Below are positions 1 to 6,150 of a stretch of DNA of 7,266 nt, one piece after another. Below the pieces are notes generated by a model. The model worked only from the letters and a program-made list of their open reading frames with translations, ran no database searches and was not told the origin of the DNA. Origin of the DNA: JAHDNZ01 sp036721855 (GTDB lineage: Bacteria > Bacillota > DTU065); NCBI GenBank assembly GCA_036721855.1, contig DAIMKF010000053.1:1-7266 (forward strand), in the 5' to 3' direction. How positions within the stretch are numbered: position 1 is the first letter of the stretch; each line of letters begins with the position of its first letter. The translations under genes were made by a program, and so were the position numbers.

Positions 1-1
1 T

Positions 2-46
2 ATGTTCCTAGAAAAATATGGGAATGCGTTTACACAAGATTCTTGA
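2..46 (+). CDS. possible C-terminal tail of an upstream gene (partial)
   Basis: The frame starting at base 2 is open from the window edge to a TGA at 44-46 and would encode a 14-residue tail ending in FTQDS. Its codons look ordinary for this AT-rich sequence. An intrinsic terminator lies about 50 bp downstream, as expected if a gene ends here. Nothing about function can be said. The frame starting at base 1 is also open, to a TAG at 154-156, but it runs through the terminator hairpin and its translation does not resemble a protein. This is a weak call, based on position and the terminator only. Confidence 0.2.
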   Translation: MFLEKYGNAFTQDS

Positions 47-97
47 CACTACCTTATACGTTAATAGAGCCTGCTCATATACGTGTTTGTTTTTTGG

Positions 98-127
98 AAC
101 TTTGCGTTATTATTGCAAAGTTTTTTT
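98..127 (+). terminator. rho-independent terminator upstream of the MATE gene
   Basis: Perfect 8-bp inverted repeat AACTTTGC (98-105) / GCAAAGTT (115-122) with a 9-nt loop, running into seven T residues (121-127). This is a standard intrinsic terminator in the + direction. It probably ends the transcript of a gene left of the window. A TTGACA hexamer at 43-48 lies before it, so it could instead sit inside a leader of the MATE gene and act as an attenuator; that is inference. Confidence 0.7.
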
Positions 128-175
128 CTGTAAATAGAGTAAATGTCCTCGTTTAGCCAAAACAGGAGACCTGAT

Positions 176-183
176 AGGAGGGG
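176..183 (+). promoter_or_regulatory. ribosome binding site that fixes the MATE start
   Basis: AGGAGGGG, a near-perfect Shine-Dalgarno sequence, ends 4 nt before the ATG at 188. The in-frame ATG at 143 has no such site before it, so 188 is preferred although the frame is open further upstream. Confidence 0.8.
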
Positions 184-187
184 TTTA

Positions 188-1588
188 ATGCGATGGCGAT
201 TTACCAAAAAAATAAAATTTCCCGAAGTAACTGAACTATTAAAACTTGCTGGTCCATTAATCATATCTAACTTAGCGTACACGCTTTTAGGTTCTTTTGA
301 TACTATTTTTATGGGACGCGTTGGAACACTTGAATTAGGTGCAGTTGGTGTAGGAAGTACTCTTTTTCTAGCAACCAGTGTTATATTTAGAAGCACTGCT
401 GGAGCAACTATGATCAATGTCTCTCAAGCTTTTGGTGCAGGTGATAAACAAAAAATACGCTCTAGTTTTCAACAGTTTGTTTGTTTTGCTTTATGCCTTG
501 CACCCATGGCATTTTTCTTACCTTGGCTTTATAATTTTTACTTTAAGCTCACTAAACCTGATGAGACAGTAAAAGTACTTGCTTTAGCCTATATGTCCAT
601 TAGAATACTAGAACTGCCATTTAGCTTGTTATCGAAAACTGTATCTAGCTTTATGCTAGGAGTAGGTAATAGTAAAACTCCTATGGTTGTCAGTTGGATT
701 ACTGTAATTGTTAATGTACTTTTTAATTATGTACTAGTTTTTGGTAAGTTAGGTTTTCCTAAACTGGGCATTAAAGGTGCAGCTTGGGGTACTGTTCTTG
801 CCCAAATGATAGAACTTGTAATCTATGCAATCATAGTGATAAAAATATATAACAAAGAATATCATCTAACCAAAAAATGGAACCTGCCAAAACCCTGTCA
901 ACTTTTAAAGATGCTTAAGCTTGGCTTACCGATGGGACTGGCTGATTCTATTGATATATTTACTTTTGGCATTTTAATGACTGTTATCTCAAGATTAGGT
1001 ACGGTTGAACTAGCAGCTAGCCAAATTGCCAATCAGTTAAACGACTTGGCTTTTATGCCTTCATTTGCTATTGGTACCGCAACAGGTTCACTAGTTGGTC
1101 GATCTTTAGGAGAACATGATCCTAATAAAGCAGAGCGGTACGGTTATATAGGCCTCTATGTTGGCATTGGGATAATGAGTATAATTGGAATTTGTTATTG
1201 GCTTATTCCAAGTGTTTTTATTCTACCCTTTAGCCCCAATAAAGACGTGTATAAGTTAAGTAGAATGCTTTTAAAATTAATTGCTTTTTTCCAGATCTTG
1301 GATGTTACCTATAATGCTCTAAGAGGAGCGTTAAATGGAGCAGGGCTCACTCGTTATACTGGTCTTACTACTGTATTATGTGTAGTTGGAGTCTTTATTC
1401 CGATTAGTTACCTAACCCAAAATATCTTTAAATTCGGTTTATGGGGTGCATGGAGCGGACCCATAATTTATGTTTGTTTTCTAGTTGCCATTTTATATAA
1501 CAAATTTAAATCAGGACTTTGGAAAGAACCCTGGAAGAAAAAAGCTGTCAAAACAATCGCAAATAAACTTAGTGTGGAATTGAATTAA
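188..1588 (+). CDS. MATE-family multidrug/cation antiporter
   Basis: Encodes a 466-aa polytopic inner-membrane protein of the MATE family (NorM/DinF-like). These exporters expel drugs, dyes or metabolites in exchange for Na+ or H+. Length fits the family's usual 440-480 aa and 12 helices in two homologous six-helix halves. The first half opens with the typical segment GPLIISN (22-28), followed by FDTIFMGRVG (37-46). The second half opens near KLGLPMGLADS, and a conserved MATE-like ALRGALNGAG segment lies at about 377-386. The start at 188 is chosen from the AGGAGGGG just upstream; an ATG at 143 would add 15 basic, polar residues (MSSFSQNRRPDRRGL) that do not look native. The tail is lysine-rich and cytoplasmic. 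The gene is separated from the next operon by a strong hairpin and 265 bp, so it is probably transcribed alone. The family call is secure; subfamily, coupling ion and substrate are not determined. Confidence 0.93.
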   Translation: MRWRFTKKIKFPEVTELLKLAGPLIISNLAYTLLGSFDTIFMGRVGTLELGAVGVGSTLFLATSVIFRSTAGATMINVSQAFGAGDKQKIRSSFQQFVCFALCLAPMAFFLPWLYNFYFKLTKPDETVKVLALAYMSIRILELPFSLLSKTVSSFMLGVGNSKTPMVVSWITVIVNVLFNYVLVFGKLGFPKLGIKGAAWGTVLAQMIELVIYAIIVIKIYNKEYHLTKKWNLPKPCQLLKMLKLGLPMGLADSIDIFTFGILMTVISRLGTVELAASQIANQLNDLAFMPSFAIGTATGSLVGRSLGEHDPNKAERYGYIGLYVGIGIMSIIGICYWLIPSVFILPFSPNKDVYKLSRMLLKLIAFFQILDVTYNALRGALNGAGLTRYTGLTTVLCVVGVFIPISYLTQNIFKFGLWGAWSGPIIYVCFLVAILYNKFKSGLWKEPWKKKAVKTIANKLSVELN

Positions 1589-1615
1589 AGGCCTTTCCCT
1601 AAAGGCCTTTAATTC
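1582..1615 (+). terminator. hairpin terminator overlapping the MATE stop codon
   Basis: GAATTAAAGGCCTTT (1582-1596) and AAAGGCCTTTAATTC (1601-1615) form a perfect 15-bp stem around a CCCT loop. The stem begins inside the last codons and contains the TAA stop (1586-1588). The T run after it is poor (TTTAATTCG), but the stem is long, and its A- and T-rich flanks could let it work in both directions. It ends the MATE transcript and insulates the downstream operon. Confidence 0.7.
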
Positions 1616-1732
1616 GTACAGAGGAGCCTTATAACACCTACTTAAGGATAGGGTAGAGAATAAGTTATATATACATACTACCGGTTTTTGATTATCTTAA
1701 TCGAGAAGAAAAAGAAAAATATTTTTTCTATC

Positions 1733-1761
1733 TTGACTTTTACCAAAATAAACCCTAAACT
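1733..1761 (+). promoter_or_regulatory. sigma-70-like promoter of the MMPL-LolA-barrel-TPR operon
   Basis: TTGACT (1733-1738), a 17-bp spacer, then TAAACT (1756-1761): 5/6 and 4/6 matches to the housekeeping consensus at ideal spacing. The 30 bp before the -35 (about 1703-1732) are almost all A and T in tracts, like an UP element. The predicted start of transcription, about 1768, falls just before the first operator (1772), giving a leader of about 85 nt. Confidence 0.55.
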
Positions 1762-1771
1762 TAAGCTAGCT

Positions 1772-1791
1772 ATGAGTGAACCCTCACTCAT
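1772..1791. promoter_or_regulatory. TetR-type operator 1 (perfect inverted repeat)
   Basis: ATGAGTGA (1772-1779) / TCACTCAT (1784-1791) are perfect 8-bp arms around ACCC. The TGAGTGA-N4-TCACTCA layout is typical of TetR/AcrR-family operators and has the same geometry as the Bacillus FadR box (TGAATGA-N4-TCATTCA). It lies at about +5 to +24 of the predicted promoter, where a bound repressor would block RNA polymerase. Too short to be a terminator and not followed by a T run. Confidence 0.65.
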
Positions 1792-1807
1792 ATTTTACTA
1801 TACCAGG

Positions 1808-1827
1808 ATGAGTAAGGCCTCATTCAT
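1808..1827. promoter_or_regulatory. TetR-type operator 2 (imperfect inverted repeat)
   Basis: ATGAGTAA (1808-1815) / TCATTCAT (1820-1827) around GGCC, with 6 of 8 arm positions paired. It copies operator 1 in length and layout and lies exactly 36 bp further on, in the untranslated leader 11 bp before the Shine-Dalgarno. The repetition of a 20-bp design makes chance unlikely. It is probably a weaker second site for the same regulator. Confidence 0.55.
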
Positions 1828-1853
1828 TATTAAAAGATAGGTGAGAAACTATT

Positions 1854-4130
1854 ATGAACTGGCTTAATAATGTAGTCTCTAGATCAAAAACAATTGTTTT
1901 ACTTACAACTATTTTAAGCATACTAGCTGCTATTAATATCCCTAAACTTAAATTTGATGCCGATCTTTCCAATCTAATACCTAGTAATGACCCGGTAATT
2001 AAAGAATTAGAAGCAGCCACTGACGAATTTGGTTCACAAAGTCTTATTCTTATTGCTATTAGAACAGACAATATTTATCAAGCAGAAACCCTAAAAAAAA
2101 TCGAGCAATTAGCTGATAATATCGTCGTCATTGATGGAGTAGCTGAGGTAATCTCTCCATTTAATGCTGAAGTAGTTGATAGCAGTGAATGGGGGATGGA
2201 AATAGTTCCCTTAAGCGATTATCTACCTCAAAGCAACGCTGAAATAAATGCTTACAGGGAGAGAATAAATTCCAGCCCCTACAAAGATATTTTAATTTCA
2301 CCTGATGAAAAAGCTGCTGTTATTATGATTAAACCAGATGCTTCCCTTGAACCTGGTAAAGAAAGTCATTTAGCTGCTCAACTCTCCGAGCTAGTAAATA
2401 ATTACAATAGCCCGGAAGAGATTTATGTTGTTGGTGATGTTTATTCTGCCTATTATGCTGAAAATGCTATGAAAAAAGACGTTTTGCTTTTAACACCACT
2501 CGTTTTTTTAGTATTAGTAGCAGTTTTATATCTTGGCTTTAGATCGATACAGGGAGTTTTACTGCCAATGATAACAGTAGTTTTATCTTCAGTATGGGCA
2601 GTAGCGTTAATGGCTCTTTTGGGTGTAAAAATGTCTATCATTACGGTCTTAGTGCCAGTCATTTTGCTAGCAATTGGCAGTGCTCAGGGAATCCATATTC
2701 TCAATCGCTATTATAGCTATCTAAATCAAGGCCACGAAAAAAATGATGCTATTTTTAAAGCTATGCAAGACCTAACTTATCCAATTCTAATGACTTCGCT
2801 TACAACCGCAGCAGGATTTATTTCTTTATTATCATCACCCATACCACCTATTAAGCATTTCGGACTGTTTACTGCTTTTGGTGTTATTATCGCTATGATA
2901 CTTTCACTCTGGTTAATACCTGCTGTTTTAGTTTTGCTACCAGTAAAAAAAACTCTTCCTTTATATGCAAAAGAAAGTGATGTGAACAAAAGAGATGTAG
3001 GTCAAATAATTGGACAAATCGGATTTTGGATTGCAAATCATTCCACTCTAACTATCATTTTCTATGTTTTAATAACCATTTTAGGAATTACCCTCAGCTT
3101 CAACCTTAAAACAGAGAGCAATATGCTACGCTACTTTGAAAAAAACAGTCCTGTTATCAGAGGAACTGATATTGTAGAAAACCAATTTGGTGGAACTTTA
3201 CAATTAACTATTGTTGTGGATACCAAAGATAGTAATGGGGTTAAAGATCCGAAGTTACTAAAAAAGTTAGAAGACATCGAAAAGTATTTAATAACAGTTC
3301 CAAACGTAAGCCATGCTAAATCGCTAGCTACTATAGTAAAAGAAATTAACCATGCTTTTACTGGCAAACATCAACTACCGGAATCTCAAGAAGCTGTAGC
3401 TCAAGAGTTGCTTTTATATTCTCTACAAGGTGGTTCAAATCTTGAGTATTTCACCAACTATGATTTTTCAAAAACTGTAGTCACTGCCAGAGTATTAAAT
3501 GCTGGTTCAGAGGAAATAAAAACCGTTATTAACACTATTGATAATTATCTAAGCCACGAATTTGGAAAAGATCAAAGTATCGCTGTCTCTCTTACCGGCA
3601 TGCCTAAAGTTATCTATCGAGTTATGGATCAATTTGCGAGAAGTCAGATTTTATCTCTGGCAACTTCTTCTGTCTTAGTAGCGATCATTGTAGCTTTGAT
3701 AATGAAATCAGTACTATATGGGCTTTTAAGTATTCTTCCTCTTGTAATTACAATTGCCATTAATTTTGGTTTTATGGGTGCAGGTAATATTCCTCTTGAT
3801 GCAGTTACTTCAATGATTGCAGGTATTGCTATTGGTATTGGTGTAGATTATTCGATTCACTATATCACTACCTATTTAAAAGAAGCTAAAACTGAGAAAA
3901 ACTCCCAAAATATAGCATTTAGAAGTGGCCTAAAAAGTGGCAATGGTATCTTTCTTAATGCTTTGACTTTGTTTTTAGGTTTTATGGTTCTACTAGTTTC
4001 TAATTTTAGAGCCATTAAACTTTTTGGATTTTTAACTGCTCTTACCATGTTAATAAGTTCTTTTAGCGCCTTAACATTGCTTCCGTCAATTCTTTCTTGG
4101 CATACAAGAAAGAATAATAAAGAGGAGTGA
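1854..4130 (+). CDS. RND-superfamily exporter (MMPL family)
   Basis: Encodes a 758-aa inner-membrane protein of the MMPL/RND-superfamily type (COG1033-like), whose relatives move lipids and other hydrophobic molecules using the proton gradient. The internal duplication is clear: TM1 (about 13-29), a periplasmic loop opening with FDADLSNLIPSNDP (34-47), TM2-6 (from about 210), then TM7 (about 399-415), a second loop with the matching LKTESNMLRYFEKNSPV, and TM8-12. The TM10 motif GIGVDYSIHY carries Asp665-Tyr666, the family's proton-relay pair. The equivalent TM4 motif, AIGSAQGIHILNRY, has Gln278-Gly279 instead, so only one half keeps the acidic residue. Length is usual for this compact group, and shorter than mycobacterial MmpL proteins. 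The start follows AGGTGAG (1839-1845) by 8 nt. It is the first gene of a four-gene operon behind two TetR-type operators. Family is secure; the cargo, probably lipid-like given its LolA-like neighbour, is inferred. Confidence 0.92.
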   Translation: MNWLNNVVSRSKTIVLLTTILSILAAINIPKLKFDADLSNLIPSNDPVIKELEAATDEFGSQSLILIAIRTDNIYQAETLKKIEQLADNIVVIDGVAEVISPFNAEVVDSSEWGMEIVPLSDYLPQSNAEINAYRERINSSPYKDILISPDEKAAVIMIKPDASLEPGKESHLAAQLSELVNNYNSPEEIYVVGDVYSAYYAENAMKKDVLLLTPLVFLVLVAVLYLGFRSIQGVLLPMITVVLSSVWAVALMALLGVKMSIITVLVPVILLAIGSAQGIHILNRYYSYLNQGHEKNDAIFKAMQDLTYPILMTSLTTAAGFISLLSSPIPPIKHFGLFTAFGVIIAMILSLWLIPAVLVLLPVKKTLPLYAKESDVNKRDVGQIIGQIGFWIANHSTLTIIFYVLITILGITLSFNLKTESNMLRYFEKNSPVIRGTDIVENQFGGTLQLTIVVDTKDSNGVKDPKLLKKLEDIEKYLITVPNVSHAKSLATIVKEINHAFTGKHQLPESQEAVAQELLLYSLQGGSNLEYFTNYDFSKTVVTARVLNAGSEEIKTVINTIDNYLSHEFGKDQSIAVSLTGMPKVIYRVMDQFARSQILSLATSSVLVAIIVALIMKSVLYGLLSILPLVITIAINFGFMGAGNIPLDAVTSMIAGIAIGIGVDYSIHYITTYLKEAKTEKNSQNIAFRSGLKSGNGIFLNALTLFLGFMVLLVSNFRAIKLFGFLTALTMLISSFSALTLLPSILSWHTRKNNKEE
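4122..4127 (+). promoter_or_regulatory. ribosome binding site inside the end of the MMPL gene
   Basis: GAGGAG forms the last two codons (Glu-Glu) of the exporter, directly before its TGA, and lies 10 nt before the GTG start at 4138. Ribosomes finishing the exporter cover this site, so translation of the two genes is probably coupled. It also supports GTG 4138 as the start. Confidence 0.7.
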
Positions 4131-4137
4131 GATAATT

Positions 4138-4908
4138 GTGATAAAAAAGTATTGTTTTGGATTTTTGATTTTCCTACTGATACCTTTTTATTTCCTTGCA
4201 GCCGATCTTTCCGGAAACGATATTCTTGCCAAAATTGAAGGAAGCTCTGCCTTAACGGGTTCAGGAAGTGCACTTGTTGAATTAAAAACTGTAAATAAAA
4301 AGGGCCAGGAAAAAGCTCAATCGTTAAAAATTTACCGTTTGGAAACTTCCAAAGAAGAAAAACAACTGATAGAATTCTTAGCACCTACTGATGTAAAAGG
4401 AACTAAGTTTCTGTTGCTAAAAAATTTAGTAAATCAAAATGAAGAGATGTGGCTTTACCTTCCCGCACTCAAAAGAGAACGCCGTATTGCCGGTCATATG
4501 ACCAAAGATAATTTTATGGGCACTGATTTTACATTCGAAGAAATCAGTGGTTCATTCCAAAACAAATACTCTGCCAAAAGACTAAACAATGAAAAAATAG
4601 GTTCATATGATTGCTATACCTTGGAACTAGAACCTAAAGGCTCTGCAGAAAACTACAAAATCATCAAAATCTGGGTCTGGCAATCTGAAATGATACCTTT
4701 AAAAATCGAGTTTTATAACAAAGACCATAAACTTTGGAAAGAAATGCTGGCTGAAAATATTGAAAAGCAAAAGAACGGTATCTATTTACCCCTTAAAATA
4801 ACCATGGAAAACAAAATTGCGCAAACCAAGACCATTATAGAGATCCGTGGTAATTCTTCCGACGCTCCCAGTGCCGATTACTTTACTATGCAATATCTAA
4901 GAAGGTAG
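4138..4908 (+). CDS. LolA-like outer-membrane lipoprotein-sorting protein
   Basis: A 256-aa secreted protein that I assign to the LolA-like group (COG2834 type, 'outer membrane lipoprotein-sorting protein'). Members have a half-open beta-barrel that holds acyl chains and ferries lipids or lipoproteins across the periplasm. A signal peptide is clear: MIKKY, a hydrophobic core at 6-20, then cleavage near Ala21/Ala22. There is no lipobox Cys at the cleavage site, so it should be soluble. The diagnostic stretch runs from about 104 to 136: MWLYLPALKRERRI followed by FMGTDFTFEEI, with a later IWVW-x(5)-PLKIEFY strand pair. The start is GTG, supported by the GAGGAG 10 nt upstream and by the good signal peptide. 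It begins 7 bp after the exporter stop. Classical LolA is shorter (about 180 aa mature) and serves LolCDE; this one is more likely a dedicated carrier for the MMPL pump. That role is inferred from order and fold family. Confidence 0.85.
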   Translation: MIKKYCFGFLIFLLIPFYFLAADLSGNDILAKIEGSSALTGSGSALVELKTVNKKGQEKAQSLKIYRLETSKEEKQLIEFLAPTDVKGTKFLLLKNLVNQNEEMWLYLPALKRERRIAGHMTKDNFMGTDFTFEEISGSFQNKYSAKRLNNEKIGSYDCYTLELEPKGSAENYKIIKIWVWQSEMIPLKIEFYNKDHKLWKEMLAENIEKQKNGIYLPLKITMENKIAQTKTIIEIRGNSSDAPSADYFTMQYLRR

Positions 4909-4923
4909 GGGAGGTTCTAAGTA

Positions 4924-6132
4924 ATGAAAAAATCTTGTGGTGTTATTCTGTTTATCTTAATTTCGCTCAGTGTTCTTGCCTTGGATTTTAATTGGAAGCT
5001 TGAAAGTCAGCTTTTTGTTACCGAAGATAAAAAGGTTTTTAATTCTAGTTGTTTTCAACTTTCCTATAAAGAAGCTATTGGAAACTTAGGTCGCGGTAAA
5101 TTAGTTTTTAAGGGTTTGTATGAGTCTATTTATCAAAAAACGATTTGGGAATTAACTGAAGCGACCATTAAGCTAACTAGAAACAATATCGATTTTGATA
5201 CAGGCTATGGTTATATAGCCTGGGGTACAGCTGATGGAATTAATCCTACCGATGTTATTAACCCTTATGCGCTTACTACTTCTCTAACAAGTTTAGACAA
5301 AGAACCTGTGTTTCGTAGTGCTTTAACAGTTTATAATAAGTCTTTAGTATTATCCGGGATCATAGTACATCAGTTTCTTCCCGTAAATCTTGAGCGGATT
5401 AAAAACCTCATGCCGGGATTAGTTCCAAATAATATACCTATTCCCGAAAACTCGCTAAAAAACCAAGAATATGCTTTAGCTTTAGAAACCTGGTTTTTAG
5501 GTTATGATTGGAAATTATCTTTTTTTAACGGTTTTGATGACTGGCCAGAATTAGCTTATACTTTTTTAATTAATCCTTTGACTGGCAAGCCGGTTGAAGG
5601 CTCTGAATCTATTATTGGTCGTTACAGAAAACAAAAACAACTCGGCCTAGCTACCGCAGGTACACTGGGGCAGACCGGTTGTTGGGCTGAAATTGCTTAT
5701 ATCCTTCCGGAAGAAAAAGCCTTTACATCGGATAATCCCTTGCAATATTTTGTCATTCTATCACCTACCAAACCCTATCTTAAAACTATAGCCGGGTTTG
5801 ATTATACCTTCAGCGGAAAGCTCTATATGTCTTTACAATACCTATATCAACAAAATGGTGGTTTTCTTATACCCTATCGAGATCCTCAAAAAGAAGGTAA
5901 AGCTTTGCATGGCTTTCTTACTAGACTTAGCTACTCAATCAATACCGAGCTAAATATAGATACTACTATAATCTCCGATCTAACTAATAAAGCATCAATC
6001 TATGTTCCGGAAATTGTTTACAAGCTTTCAAACACCACAATTAAACTCAGTTACACTTATCCTACTGGTGAAAAAGGTGAGCTAACTAGTACACCTAAGC
6101 AAGTTAGTTTATCTATTTTAGAAACCTTCTAA
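4924..6132 (+). CDS. putative outer-membrane beta-barrel, DUF1302-like
   Basis: Encodes 402 aa with a signal peptide (MKKSCG, core 7-18, cleavage near Ala19). The mature protein is rich in short alternating polar/hydrophobic strands with many Tyr, Trp and Phe and no long hydrophobic helix, as in outer-membrane barrels. The chain ends in VSLSILETF; a C-terminal Phe with hydrophobic residues at the 5th, 7th and 9th positions from the end resembles the BAM recognition signal, although Glu at the third position is atypical. The best-conserved-looking stretch is GYGYIAWGTADGINPTDVINPY (94-115, split here as G94-Y97 and W100-Y115), which recalls the 'WG...NP.D..NP' region of DUF1302 proteins found beside MMPL exporters; this match is from memory. 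The start follows GGGGAGG (4908-4914) by 9 nt, 15 bp after the LolA-like gene. It probably forms the outer-membrane end of the export route. Barrel nature is fairly likely; family membership is tentative. Confidence 0.7.
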   Translation: MKKSCGVILFILISLSVLALDFNWKLESQLFVTEDKKVFNSSCFQLSYKEAIGNLGRGKLVFKGLYESIYQKTIWELTEATIKLTRNNIDFDTGYGYIAWGTADGINPTDVINPYALTTSLTSLDKEPVFRSALTVYNKSLVLSGIIVHQFLPVNLERIKNLMPGLVPNNIPIPENSLKNQEYALALETWFLGYDWKLSFFNGFDDWPELAYTFLINPLTGKPVEGSESIIGRYRKQKQLGLATAGTLGQTGCWAEIAYILPEEKAFTSDNPLQYFVILSPTKPYLKTIAGFDYTFSGKLYMSLQYLYQQNGGFLIPYRDPQKEGKALHGFLTRLSYSINTELNIDTTIISDLTNKASIYVPEIVYKLSNTTIKLSYTYPTGEKGELTSTPKQVSLSILETF

Positions 6133-6150
6133 TTACTGGAGGTACAGTCT

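Noticed and set aside
55..84. TATACGT occurring twice, 23 bp apart
   Set aside because: A 7-bp direct repeat in AT-rich DNA without flanking symmetry; not enough to call an operator.
1..156. Open + frame from base 1 to a TAG at 154-156
   Set aside because: It would read through an intrinsic terminator and its translation looks random. The frame ending at 46 fits the terminator better.
143..187. Upstream ATG extending the MATE protein by 15 residues
   Set aside because: No Shine-Dalgarno before it, while AGGAGGGG sits at the right distance from the ATG at 188.
61..417. Minus-strand open frame of 118 codons over the MATE 5' end
   Set aside because: Opposes the MATE gene and its ribosome site, runs through the terminator hairpin, and the protein has no domain-like pattern.
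1690..1702. GATTA-TCT-TAATC inverted repeat upstream of the operon promoter
   Set aside because: Only 5-bp arms in AT-rich sequence, with no second copy; likely chance.
3872..4384. Minus-strand open frame of 170 codons across the MMPL/LolA-like junction
   Set aside because: It lies opposite two well-supported genes, its translation shows no recognisable motif, and I see no ribosome site or promoter for it. It is a shadow of the AT-rich coding strand.
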